Positions 1-12,500 of a stretch of 64,000 nt of DNA are shown here, in pieces. This DNA is from Bacteroidales bacterium UBA1184 (GTDB taxonomy: Bacteria; Bacteroidota; Bacteroidia; Bacteroidales; ML635J-15): assembly GCA_002310235.1 (NCBI GenBank), contig DBYO01000001.1, positions 1-64,000 on the forward strand, written 5' to 3'. A model generated the notes under the pieces. It did no database searches. It was not told where the DNA came from and was given only the letters and a program-made list of their open reading frames with translations. Made by a program: the position numbers and the translations under genes. Within the stretch, counting starts at the first letter, position 1, and every line of letters starts with the position of its first letter.

Positions 1-2850
1 GGTGACCAGATGGCTGTTCATTTGCCGTTGGGTAATGCTGCCGTTATGGAAGCTCAGATCCTTATGCTTGCTTCGCACAACATCCTTAACCCTGCAAACG
101 GTGCGCCTATCACTGTACCATCGCAGGATATGGTTCTTGGTTTGTACTACATCACCAAGGAAAGAAGTGGCGAGCAGGGCGAAGGTCAGACTTTCTACGG
201 TCCACAGGAAGTTATCATCGCTTACAACGAAGGCAAACTCGGTCTTCATGCTAAGATTAAGGTTAGACACCACGATGTTGACGAAAACGGCAACTTCATC
301 GAACATATTATCGAAACAACTACTGGTCGTGTAATCTTCAACCAGGTTGTTCCAAAGGAATATGGTTATATCAACCAGCTCCTTACTAAGAAATCGTTGA
401 GAGATATCATCGGTAACCTTATTAATAAGTGCGGAACTGCAACTACAGCTAAGTTCCTCGACGATATCAAGAACATGGGTTACTACAACGCATTCATCGG
501 CGGTCTGTCGTTCAACCTCGACAACGTTATCGTTCCTGACGAAAAGGCTCAGCTTATCCAGGACGGTTACGATCAGGTTGACGAAATCATGTTCAACTTC
601 AGCAACGGTTTCATTACCGATACCGAACGTTACAACCAGGTTATCGATGTTTGGACCAATGTAAACGCTAAGTTGAGTATCGCCGTTATGAAGAAACTTT
701 CGACCGACGATCAGGGCTTCAACTCAGTTTACATGATGCTTGACTCCGGTGCCCGTGGTTCTAAGGAACAGATCAGCCAGTTGTGCGGTATGAGAGGTCT
801 TATGGCTAAGCCGCAGAAGTCTGGTACAGGCGCAAGCGAAATCATCGAAAACCCAATTCTTGCTAACTTCAAGGAAGGTCTTTCGATTCTCGAATACTTC
901 ATCTCCAGCCACGGTGCTCGTAAGGGTCTTGCCGATACCGCTCTTAAGACGGCTGATGCTGGTTACCTGACCCGTCGTCTTGTCGATGTGGCTCACGATG
1001 TAATCATCACCGAGGAAGACTGCGGTACATTGCGCGGACTCGAAGTTTCGGAACTCAGAAAGGACGATGGCGAACTTATTGAATCGTTGTACGATCGTAT
1101 ATTGGGTAGAATTAGTGTTCACGATGTATTCCATCCTCAGACCAACGAACTTATCGTTGCTTCAGGAGAAGAAATTACCGAGGACATTGCAAAGATAATC
1201 GCAGATTCACCTATTGAGAAGGTGGAAATCCGTTCGGTTCTAACTTGCGAATCCCACAGAGGTGTTTGCGCTAAGTGCTACGGACGTAATCTTGCAACTC
1301 ACAGGATGGTTCAGAAGGGCGAGGCTGTAGGTGTTATTGCTGCTCAGTCAATCGGTGAACCTGGTACACAGCTTACTCTTCGTACATTCCACTCTGGTGG
1401 TATCGCAGGTAACATCGCCAGCGAATCTACAATTACAGCAAAGTATGATGGTATCCTCGAAATCGATGAACTTCGTACCGTTTCGCACGAAGAAGATGAT
1501 GGTCCAGTTGACATCGTTGTAACCCGTATGGCCGAACTCAAGATTCTCGACCCAGGAACAAAGATCGCATTGGTTAACAAGTCGTTGCCTTACGGTTCGC
1601 GTCTGTACTTCAAGAACGGCGATATGGTTAAGAAGGGCGACAAGATTTGTGAATGGGACCAGTACAATATTGTAATCATTTCCGAATATACAGGTAAGCT
1701 TATTTTCGAAGATGTTGTCGAAGGTGTCAACTTTAAGCAGGAAATTGCTCCTCAGACCGGTTTCATCGAGAGAATAATTACCGAAACCAAGGATAAGTCC
1801 AAGATTCCTGTTGCAAAGATTATAGACAAGAATAAGGAAGTACTTGCAGTTTACAACTTGCCTGTAGGCGCACGTCTGATGAAGAATGAGAAAGACCAGA
1901 TTAAGGCTGGTGACATCCTCATCAAAATGCCGAAGGTAGTAGGTAAGGGTGGTGATATCACGGGTGGTTTGCCACGTGTAACCGAGTTGTTCGAAGCTCG
2001 TAACCCATCCAACCCTGCAGTTGTTTCCGAAATCGACGGTGTTGTACAGTTTGGTAAGATCAAACGTGGTAACCGCGAAATCGAAATTACTCCTAAGGAA
2101 GGTAACTCAAAGAAATACTTGGTTCCGCTGTCAAAGCAGATACTTGTTCAGCCAAACGACTACATTAAGGCTGGTACTCCGCTCATCGATGGTGCTATCA
2201 CTCCGTCCGACATCCTTGCTATCAAGGGTCCGACCGCAGTTCAGGAATATCTTGTAAACGAAATCCAGGATGTTTACCGTCTGCAGGGTGTTAAGATCAA
2301 CAACAAGCACTTCGAGGTTATTGTACGCCAGATGATGAGAAAGGTTCTCGTAGAAGATCCAGGTGATACTCAGTTCCTCGAAAATCAGGTGGTTGACAAG
2401 TGGGAATTCAGGCAGGAAAACGACTCTATCTTCGACAAGAAAGTTGTTGTTGATGCTGGCGATTCTGAGAACTTCACCGCTGGACAGATTGTTTCGTACC
2501 GCAGACTTCGCGACGAAAACTCGATGCTGAAGCGTAAGGACAAGAAGTTGGTTGAAGCCCGTCCAGCAATTCCAGCAACATCGAGCCAGGTATTGCAGGG
2601 TATCACCAAGGCTGCATTGCAGACTTCGAGCTTCATGTCGGCTGCATCATTCCAGGAAACCACAAAGGTATTGAACGAGGCTGCAATTCGCGCTAAGGAA
2701 GATACACTCGAAGGTATGAAGGAAAATGTAATCGTAGGTCACTTGATTCCAGCAGGAACTGGTCTGCGCGACTTCCAGAGTTTGCGTGTTTGCAACAAGG
2801 CAGAAGTTGCTCCTTACATTGATACACTCGAACAACAAAACGAAATTTAA
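1..2850 (+). CDS. rpoC: RNA polymerase beta' subunit, C-terminal part (5' truncated by window edge)
   Basis: This is the 3' portion (949 codons) of the gene for the largest catalytic subunit of RNA polymerase. The reading frame is open from base 1. The first residues GDQMAVHLPL are the end of the NADFDGDQM active-site loop that binds the catalytic magnesium, so roughly the first third of the protein lies outside the window. The zinc site in the middle has its four cysteines at codons starting 1021, 1246, 1267 and 1276 (CESHRGVCAKC). The segment QSIGEPGTQLTLRTFHSGG (from about 1345) is the trigger-loop region. Codon use is strongly biased to C-ending codons such as AAC and ATC, as expected for a highly expressed gene. 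It is followed after 11 bp by a DUF3467 gene and then a strong terminator, so the two probably end one transcript (rpoB would lie upstream). Confidence 0.98.
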   Translation, partial: GDQMAVHLPLGNAAVMEAQILMLASHNILNPANGAPITVPSQDMVLGLYYITKERSGEQGEGQTFYGPQEVIIAYNEGKLGLHAKIKVRHHDVDENGNFIEHIIETTTGRVIFNQVVPKEYGYINQLLTKKSLRDIIGNLINKCGTATTAKFLDDIKNMGYYNAFIGGLSFNLDNVIVPDEKAQLIQDGYDQVDEIMFNFSNGFITDTERYNQVIDVWTNVNAKLSIAVMKKLSTDDQGFNSVYMMLDSGARGSKEQISQLCGMRGLMAKPQKSGTGASEIIENPILANFKEGLSILEYFISSHGARKGLADTALKTADAGYLTRRLVDVAHDVIITEEDCGTLRGLEVSELRKDDGELIESLYDRILGRISVHDVFHPQTNELIVASGEEITEDIAKIIADSPIEKVEIRSVLTCESHRGVCAKCYGRNLATHRMVQKGEAVGVIAAQSIGEPGTQLTLRTFHSGGIAGNIASESTITAKYDGILEIDELRTVSHEEDDGPVDIVVTRMAELKILDPGTKIALVNKSLPYGSRLYFKNGDMVKKGDKICEWDQYNIVIISEYTGKLIFEDVVEGVNFKQEIAPQTGFIERIITETKDKSKIPVAKIIDKNKEVLAVYNLPVGARLMKNEKDQIKAGDILIKMPKVVGKGGDITGGLPRVTELFEARNPSNPAVVSEIDGVVQFGKIKRGNREIEITPKEGNSKKYLVPLSKQILVQPNDYIKAGTPLIDGAITPSDILAIKGPTAVQEYLVNEIQDVYRLQGVKINNKHFEVIVRQMMRKVLVEDPGDTQFLENQVVDKWEFRQENDSIFDKKVVVDAGDSENFTAGQIVSYRRLRDENSMLKRKDKKLVEARPAIPATSSQVLQGITKAALQTSSFMSAASFQETTKVLNEAAIRAKEDTLEGMKENVIVGHLIPAGTGLRDFQSLRVCNKAEVAPYIDTLEQQNEI

Positions 2851-2861
2851 TTTGAATAGCT

Positions 2862-3164
2862 ATGGCAGAGAATACCAACCAGTTGAATATTGAATTGGAC
2901 GAGGCGGTAGCACAGGGTACCTATGCAAACCTTGCAGTGATAACTCACTCCTCGTCGGAATTTATACTTGACTTCGTAAGGATAATGCCGGGTGTGCCGA
3001 AGTCGAAGGTGCAGTCGAGGATAATATTGACTCCCGAACATGCAATGAGACTTCTCCGTGCACTTCAGGACAATATCCAGAAATACGAGTCGAATTTCGG
3101 TCCTATTCAGATCCAATCGAATAAGTTGCCGATGAATTTCGGCGGCAACACTGCCAAAGCGTAG
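2862..3164 (+). CDS. DUF3467 family protein
   Basis: A 100-residue acidic protein beginning MAENTNQLNIELDEAVAQGTYANLAVI, which I recognise as DUF3467, a small family of unknown function. The pattern NLAVITHSSSEFILDFVRIMPG, followed by a central R-I-x-L-T-P-E-H segment and a C-terminal alpha-helical stretch, is typical. There is no signal peptide or membrane segment, so it should be cytoplasmic. It starts 11 bp after the rpoC stop and ends before a perfect terminator, so it is almost certainly co-transcribed with rpoC. The conserved neighbourhood suggests a role connected to transcription, but this is inference; no function can be read from the sequence. Confidence 0.9.
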   Translation: MAENTNQLNIELDEAVAQGTYANLAVITHSSSEFILDFVRIMPGVPKSKVQSRIILTPEHAMRLLRALQDNIQKYESNFGPIQIQSNKLPMNFGGNTAKA

Positions 3165-3180
3165 TTTCATAACATTAATA

Positions 3181-3220
3181 AAAGTTGTGGGAGGACATTT
3201 GTTCTCCCACAACTTTTTTT
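3181..3220 (+). terminator. Rho-independent terminator of the rpoC-DUF3467 transcript
   Basis: A perfect 13-bp stem pairs 3181-3193 with 3204-3216 (arms AAAGTTGTGGGAG and CTCCCACAACTTT) around a 10-nt loop. It runs into a seven-T tract on the plus strand. Confidence 0.95.
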
Positions 3221-3411
3221 GTCCATACTCTTATCTTTTATCTTTTTTCTTTTCTATACAACATTTGTTCTTGTTCCGACCAACTTAAAGTTTTTTATTC
3301 TAAAATTAATCATAATATGTATCTATATTTCCCTGATGTTTTTTTGTCTTTATCTAAAAAAATACAGCAATATTATTAATAATTATCAAATATGTATAAT
3401 ATACTAATATG

Positions 3412-3445
3412 TTTGTATTCGCCAAATGATAAAATTGTACTTTTG
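3412..3445 (+). promoter_or_regulatory. Bacteroidota-type promoter for the giant T9SS protein
   Basis: The -33 box TTTG is at 3412-3415 and the -7 box TACTTTTG (consensus TAnnTTTG) at 3438-3445, with a 22-bp spacer that is slightly longer than the usual 19-21 bp. It is the only match between the terminator and the start codon 80 bp downstream. Confidence 0.65.
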
Positions 3446-3524
3446 CGGCCAAATAAATGAGGGTGGGGGAAACTCATTTTTGTTAGTTTTATTTTGCTCC
3501 GGAAGGGGTTATTAAGTTTAAAAT

Positions 3525-6500
3525 ATGAAGGATTTTTACGGTATGAGAGGGAACTCTACTATTATGTTAGGTGCTTTAGGAAATAATAAAGCAAGTGTTT
3601 GTGTATCAAAGGAATTTGATGAAAAGAATACAGCAGAAATCTCGAAAATAGGTAATATTACCTACGAAAATAATCTTATTGCATACAAATTAAGAATTCT
3701 TTTTGCCATGCTGGCATTCTGCATGACGATGGTTTTCGGAGGCAAGGCATTTGCTCAGGAAACCTTGACGGTTTATGATGGAGAGGGGACAAATAGTAAT
3801 GTACCAGTGCATGGATTATGGGCTGATGCCTATTTAAAGTGTGAGTTTGTAATTCCTGCGGATCAGTTAGATGATATGATTAATGGTACATTATCTGAAA
3901 TGACATTCTATTTGACTTCTCCAGCTTCTGCTGCATGGACGGGTACTTTTCAGGTATTTCTGAATGAAGTAGGTGAATCTTCGATAAGTGCATTCTATGG
4001 CACCGATGGAGCAACTACGGTTTATACTGGAACACTTGATGGTACAAGTAGCACTATGTCTATTGCTTTTTCAGATAATTATGTTTACAATGGTGGAAAT
4101 TTGTTAGTTGGTGTATATCAAACTGCAAGTGGAAACTATAAAAGTGCAACCTTCGCTGGGGAAACCGTTACTGGAGCATGTGTACAAGGATATAGTTCCA
4201 GTTCTTTGGATGCCGTGTCAGGTAGCCAAAGAAACTTCATTCCTAAGACCACTTTCACATATACCCCTGGTGCAGTTTCAACTTGCTCGAGACCTACTGA
4301 ATTGGCAAAATCAAATCTCACAGCAAGAACAGTTGATTTGGCTTGGACTAACGGCGCTGACGAAACAGCTTGGCAGATTTGCATAAACGGTGACGAAGAC
4401 AACCTTGTAGATGTAACTACTAATCCTTACACACTTACAAGTCTTAATCCCGAAACTCCTTATTCGGTAAAGGTTCGCGCAAACTGTGGCTCCGAGAAGA
4501 GCTACTGGAGCAATACTGTAAGTTTTACAACTCTTCCTTCTTGCCCTGTTCCAACAGAAATTGTTTGTACAGGTTTTACTGTAACTACAGCAACTTTCTC
4601 TTGGACGGCTGGTGCTAGCGAAGGTGAGTGGAACTTGCAATATAAGGCCGCAACCGATGCTGATTGGACTGTTGTAAATGATGTAACAAGTCCTTATACA
4701 ATTACTGGATTAACTGAAGAAACCAACTATCTAGTACAGGTTCAGGCAGTTTGCAATGTTGATGACTTAAGTGCTTGGACTTCGCCTGTTCAGGTTTATA
4801 CCGGATATTGCCAGCCTGCTCCTACTTCAAGAGATGGAAAAGGTATTACTGGTGTTTCTTTCGGTATTGGCGATGATGTTGTAAATAATTCAGACGTCAA
4901 TGGTTTGCCAGAAGATGCTCCTTATTATGGCAATTATGCATCTATGGTAGGTGCAGTACAAGCAGGTGTTGAAGCAACTGTAAGTATTACATATGCTACT
5001 GGATATGACTATGGTACAATAGTCTGGATAGACTTGAATAACAATCTTACTTTCGAAGGTAACGAAGTAGTATATGTTGGAACCTCAGCAAGTGCTAATC
5101 CAACCATTTTGAACGCAAAATTTACATTGCCTGCATCAACACCAATAGGCGACTACCGTATGCGTATTGCCGGTGCCGATAGTTATTATAATAGCAATAC
5201 TGGATCAATTGCTGATGCAGCAGATGCAAACTCCTGCCCAACAAGTACTTATACTGTTGTTCACGATTATACAATAAGAGTTCTTGAAGCTCCTTCATGC
5301 TTGCCTCCTTTAGCATTACGTGCTACAAATATTGCAGCAAGAACTGCAAATCTGGTTTGGATACCAAGTGGTAGCGAAACAGCATGGCAGATTAGTATAA
5401 GTAATGCACCTGGTCATGAAGATATTATAGATGTTACAACTAATCCATATACACTTACAAATCTAACACCATCAAGGGTGCATACAGTAAAAGTTCGTGC
5501 AAATTGTGGTGATACCGATGGCGTAAGTGCATGGTCGAATAGTGCATCGTTTACAACACTCGAAGCATGTCCTGCTCCAACTGCTTTGTCTGCTATTCTT
5601 ACACCAGGCAATGGCACAATTGCTACACTTAGCTGGACAGAAGAAGGTTCTGCTACCGATTGGATGCTTGAATATGGTACTGCTTCCGACTTTTCTAATG
5701 CAATTCCTGAAAACGTGACAGGAACGCCTTCGATAAATCTCACAGGTCTTACTGCAGAAACTACTTACTATGCACGTGTTAAGTCTGTTTGTGGCGGAAT
5801 AGATGGCGAAAGTGAGTGGGGCGATGTTATTAGTTTTGAGACTACAGATAAGATTATTATTGGAACAGGTAATTCAACAAATGGATATTTGCCAACATAT
5901 ACTTTCTACAATTATTCTTTAACACAACAAATTTACACAGTTGCTGAGATTGGAAACAGAGCTGGTGCTATTTATAGTGTTGACTTCTACTGTTCTGGAG
6001 CTGTAACTCGTGATTTAGATATTTATATGGTTGCAACCGATAAGGAAACTTTCGAAGGCTCATCCGACTGGATAACTGCTACTGCTGCAGATCTTGTATA
6101 TAGTGGCCCTGTTACTTTTGCTGCTGGAGCATGGACAACCATTGAACTCGACAATCCGTATATTTATGGCGGAACGCATAATGTAGCTATAATTGTTGAC
6201 GACAATACAGGCAGTTATGAGACTGCTCCTAATTTCCGTACATTTGATGCAGCATCACAGGCAATAAGATATTATAATGATAATGACAATCAGGATCCAA
6301 CAGCTCCAACTGCTACTGGTACAAATATGAACGTTAAGAACCAGATTCGTCTCTTTATTGGCGAACCACCGGCTTGTGCTAAGCCTACCGAGCTTACAGT
6401 TACTGATATAGCCATATACAATGCTACTTTTGATTGGACTGCAGGAGGAGCAGAACCCGACTGGAACATAAGCTACAAAGCTGATGGCGATCCCGATTGG

Positions 6501-9500
6501 ACTGAGGTTAGCCACGTGTCGAATCATTATACAATTTATGATTTTCTACCAGCAACTCGATATGAGTTGAGAGTACAGGCTAACTGCCCAGGAGGTATTA
6601 GTGTTAGTGATTGGTCAAGAGCTGTTACGTTTACAACACTTCCGACTTGTCCAATTCCAACAAACTTGGCTGTAGCGGTTACAGAAACTTCTGCTACCGT
6701 AACTTGGACTCCTGGTTACTCGGAAACTAATTGGAATTTAAGGTACAAACTTGCCGGTGCTGCTTGGACTAATGTAAGCGATGTAGAATCACCATATACT
6801 ATTACAGGTCTTACAGCTGACACTCATTACGAAGTGCAAGTGCAAGCTGATTGTGGCAGCGAAAATAGTAATTGGTCTGGCTCATATAGCTTCTTTACAG
6901 GATATTGTCAGCCTAATCCTACAAGTATTGACAATGATGGTATTACCAATGTTACTTTTGGATTTGGTGACAATGTGGTAAATAATAGCGAACAGCTGAC
7001 GACTGCTCCATTTTATGGCAATTATTCTAATCTTGTAGGTGATGTGCCTGTTGGAATTGAAGCAACAATAGGTATTACATATGAAACACATTTTGATTAT
7101 GGAACAATAATTTGGATTGACTTTAATAATAACTTTGTATTCGATGGAGATGAGGTGGTGTATGCAGGAGAGTCATCAAGTGTTAGTCCTACAACATTAA
7201 ATGCGACATTTACATTACCAGAAACAACTCCTTTGGGTGAATATCGTATGCGTATTGCTGGAGCCGATACTTATTATGACAATTATACATCATCAATTGC
7301 AGAGGCTGCAGACGCTAATTCTTGCCCAACCGGGACATTTATAATTATTCATGACTATACTATAAGAGTTATTGAGACTCCGTCGTGTATGTCGCCAACA
7401 GATGTTGTCGCAACAAGTACCACAACTACTACAGCTACTGTTTCGTGGACAGAAAATAGTCCTACTCCTGCAACTAACTGGGTGTTGCAATATAGTACTA
7501 ATAGTGATTTCTCCGATAGTCAAACAGCTGAAGTTAGTACAAATCCTGCAGAAATCACAAGCCTTAATGATGGTACCGTATATTATGTAAGAGTAAGGGC
7601 TAAATGTGATGTGGATAATTTGAGTTACTGGAGTAATCCTGCATCGTTTGTAACTGAGTGCGGATACTTTACTGTTGATGAAAATCATAGATATACGGAA
7701 GACTTTGCTGGATTAACATCTGTAACATTCCCACGTATATGTTGGTCGCAAGAAAGAACTTCTGAAGGAACAGGTTATGGTTCCTCATATTCTGAAGGAG
7801 CATGGACTTGCTATACTTCTACTCAAGGAACAGGATCAAATCCTCCGATGGCTCAGTTAAGAAAATCTAAGGATGGTTCAATTCACAATCTTGTAACAAA
7901 GGCTTTGACAATGGCTGCAGGTAATTATGTAGTGTCATTGCGAGTCTATAGAAATGCTACTTCGATTAATTATCAGGAAGGTATAAATGTATATTTAAGT
8001 AAGACCGATGATCTTGTATCTGATGGTAACGATGCATTGGATTTAGGATTTATTTCTCGCAGTTACAATACGGCATCTGTGATAAATTCGGAAATATTAG
8101 GCACTGAACTTGCTACAGGATGGTACTATTATGATATTCCGGTTACTGTAGGTGCAGATGGCGTATATTATGTTATATTTGAAGGAAAATGCCTAAACGG
8201 TGATGCTATATATATGGATGATGTAGTGGTAATGGTAGCTCCTACATGTCCTAAACCTACCGACATTATAGTTACTTCCACTGGTACAAACGAGGCTACA
8301 ATAGAATGGACAGCTGGAGGAACTGAAACTTCTTGGAATTTGAGGTACAAAACATCGAATGAAAATAGTTGGACAACAATAAATAATATTACAAATCCAT
8401 ATACTACTATTACAAATCTTAGTGCAGCTACAAGCTATGTTTTCCAGGTACAGGCAGATTGTGGTGGAGATTATTCTGATTGGACAGTTTCTGAAACATT
8501 CAAAACCAAATATGGTATTGTATTCTTAGAAGAATTTGGAACTGTAATGCCAAACGATTGGAACCAGTATTCAGTAAAGCTTAGCGAAGTGATGAATGGT
8601 TCTCCGCTCATTTCAGCAAACAGCGGATGGAGTTTCGGCGAAAGTAATGGCGTTTTTGGTAACCATGCCAGAGTTAACATTTATGGAGGAACTTGTTACA
8701 GATGGTTGACTACTCCAATTATTGTTATGAAACCTAATGTTCAGCTTACTTTCAACCTGGCTTTGACTAAATTTAGCGGAACGCTTGCTCCTGCCGTTAC
8801 AGGTGCACTCGACGATAAATTTGTTGTCTTGATTAGTACCGATGAAGGTGCAACTTGGACAGTACTTCGTCAGTACGATAATGTAGGTTCTCAGTATGTG
8901 TACGACGATATTGCTCTCGAGGGAGAAGATGTCGCTATTGATCTTACGAGCTATAGTAACGATGAAGTAATTATTGCATTCTATGGCGAATCTACAGAAT
9001 ACAATGTGGATAATAATTTGCATATTGACAATGTAATGCTCGACTATATTCCAACTTGCTTTAAGCCAACGGGACTTACTGTTGTTTCAACAGACTTGAA
9101 TACTGCAACTATAGAATGGACTCCTAGCGGTGACGAAACACGTTGGCAGTATAGTCTTAATGGTAGTGCGTGGACCGATTTCGAAAATGTTACTGGTACA
9201 ACACCTAAAACTGCAATTATTAGCGGTTTGACCGAAGCAACAGTTTATAGCATTGAAGTGCGTGCATATTGTAGCGATAACTTTAACGATCAAAGTAGGC
9301 CGAGTTTACCTGTATCATTTTATACAGATTTATGCGCTGTTGGCGATATGTGTGAAATAAACTACATACTAAACGATAGCGAAGGTAATGGTTGGGAAGG
9401 CAATGCGATTAAAGTTGTGGATGATTTAACTAACATAGTTCTCGACACATGGGCCGTAGCTGGTGGTGAATCATCGGCAACAGGATCTCTTTCGGTATGC

Positions 9501-12500
9501 GAAGGAAGAGAAATCAGGTTTGAATGGGCTAATGGATCTTCTTCTTCTGATTGCTCGTATTTAGTATATGATATAAACGGTGATGAAATCTTCTCTGGAG
9601 AAGATGCAATGGAAAATGCTGTAAGCCATATAGTAGATTGTACACCTTTAAGTTGTCGCAGACCAAGAAACCTTGTTGTTTCAAATATAACAGCAAATTC
9701 TGCTCAAATATCATGGGAGCCAAATATTACTATTAGTAATATAAGAACATGGCAGTATAGCATCGACAATGGAGCAAACTGGGTTGACGTTTCGTCTGAA
9801 AGTCATGCAAACCTTACAGGTTTGACAGAGAGCGAAACATATACCGTTCAGGTTCGTACAAAATGTAATATTGACGAATATAGCGACCCGATTACTGCAT
9901 CATTTGTAACAGGTGATATGTGTGAAATTCGTTTCGAACTCACTGATAGTTATGGCGATAGTTGGAACGGAGCTGCTATTCGTGTTACCGATGATGTAAC
10001 AGGAGAGGTTTTGGGTACTTTGACCAACCTGAACCTAAACGGCTCTTCTGGTTCTGGTGAGAATGAGGTAAACATTATATATTTCCCAGTTAGAGATGGT
10101 GCAGAAATAGCTTTTAATTGGATTTCTGGAAATTTTGATAATGAAACTTCTTATGTAGTATATGATGTAAACGATGACGTAATATTCTCTGGTTCTGGAG
10201 CAATGCCTTATCCTGTAACTTTCACAGTAAATTGTCCCGATTGTGTGCGTCCAAACAATCTTATTGCTACAGGCGTTACTACAACAGGGGCTCTGCTTTC
10301 GTGGGATGCTGGTTCTGCAAACCATTGGATTATAGAGTATAGCACACATAGTGACTTCTCTGCTGGAATTGTTAGTGAAGATGTATATGTAACACCAGAA
10401 AAAGAATATACAGGACTTGTTACAGATATAACCTATTATTTCCGTGTAAAGGCTGTTTGTGGTGTTGGAGAGGAAAGCGATTGGAGTAATGTGTGCGAAG
10501 TAATTCCTTCCGTTTGCCGTAGGGTTGGTAACGGGGCAGCAGGTAATGGCGAATTGCCTTCAAATACATATTACAACTACTCCTTTACTCAGCAGATTTA
10601 TTCTGCAGCCGAGATCGGCCCTGCTGGTCTTATGAATGGAATTTCGTTTTATAACAGTGGCGCTGCCAGAACAAGATCATTAGACGTGTATGTTGTATAT
10701 ACAAGCAAGACATCGTTTAGTGGTGCATCCGACTGGATAACAGTTACACCGGAAGACATGGTATTCTCGGGAATTATAACCATGGCATCTGGACAATGGA
10801 CACAAATTGATTTTAATGACGATCATGCTATCGAATACGATGGAGCAAGGAATATTGCTGTAATAATTGATGACAATACCGGCACATACGAGAACACTAT
10901 GTCGTGTCTAGTATTTAATGCTGCAGGTAACCAGACATTGTCTCTATACAGCGATGGAATCAACTATGATCCTATGAATACATCATCTTATGCGGGCAGA
11001 TTGCTTTCTGAGAAGAATCAGATTAGGTTCTGTGTCGAAAGCTGTGAAGATCGTCCGGGAAACATTGCCTTTGTTAATCCTTCAGTAAGAATTAGTGTAG
11101 ATGGTTCTGTTGACTTATCAAGTGATACTTATTTTACTAACACTACTACAGTTGCAGGAACAACAGTACAATGGAGTAGTAACGATCCTAGAATTGCAAC
11201 TGTTGATAGTGATGGTGTAGTAACAGCTCATTCGGCAGGTAGGGCAGTAATAACAGCAAGTTTGCCTTCTAAAACAGTTGGACAAACTTTGTATTGCGCT
11301 ATGCAGACCGAGGTCGCAGTGATTGTAGATTGCAATACCATGACTCCTCAGTGTTTCGACTTTGATGAATATACAGGAGCTAATAGGGAATATCATTTAG
11401 ATGCAGGTCTTCCTAGTTGCTGGCGCAGAATTTATACTGGTAAATATGAAGGTGGTGAACCGCATGCTTATAAAGGCTATTTCGCAAAAGATAGCGTTGC
11501 AATTGAAATTACATCTGGTAACTATCAGTTGTATGGCGAGAATTTCGGTTATACCAACTACGTTATAATGCCGTATATTTCAGGACTTGAGAATGGCGGT
11601 ATGGTAACCTTCAATGCTTGGTGGCAGTATGTAGATTTTGGAACTTTAACATTGGGTTATATGACCGATCCCGATGATGCCGCTACTTTTGTTGCTGTTG
11701 ACGATGCTACACCATTCCTGTACAACTTTGGTTCGGCAGCGTCTGGCGTAAACCAGATATCTTTGCCCGATAATATGCCTGCTGATGCATATATAGCATT
11801 CAGATGGTTCTGTCAGACCGATTATTTCAGTTATAGTGTCGCTATCGATAATGTATGTGTTTGTTCTGCAGTTACAGGTACATTCGAACTTACAACAGTT
11901 ACAGGAAATGCTCTTGAGGGAGATCAAATGAAGGAAGGAACAACAGTTGTTTCTATAAGAGATTATCTCAACACAGACATTGACTTATCTACAGGCAACT
12001 TGACATATTCGAGTTTGAATCCTTCTATAGCAATAGTTGACAATGATGGTGTTGTAACAGGAACTTCCGTCGGTGAAGCTACTATTATGGTAACATTCAC
12101 ACCAAATGAAGACGGCAAGTGCCCACGTTATGCTTACTTTGTTGTTACTGTGGAAAGTGAATCATGTAAAGAAATCGGTGATGCTATTTCTACTACATAT
12201 ACGGTTCCTGTAAACAATAACTATAACTATACATATACACAGATCTTGTTCAAGCATGACGAAATTAATGCTTCTGGTTTGATAACTTCTATAAGTTTCC
12301 AGTATGCAAATAATAGTCAAATGAATGCAAAGAATTCGGTGAAACTGTACTTGAAGGAAGTTAATAAAAACGAATTTTCTAATGCAAGCGACTGGATTCT
12401 CGATGTAACAGAAAGTGATTTGGTATATTCGGGAGCACTTAATTGCGCAGAAGGCTGGAATTCATTTTCATTTGATGAACCATTTGCATACAGCGGTGAC

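Larger units (their letters stand above)
3165..3524. other. 360-bp intergenic region, AT-rich
   Basis: Holds the rpoC-side terminator (3181-3220), an AT-rich pyrimidine-biased stretch (3221-3410) and the promoter of the giant secreted-protein gene (3412-3445). An 80-nt leader follows the promoter. I see no RNA gene and no believable small reading frame in it. Confidence 0.6.
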
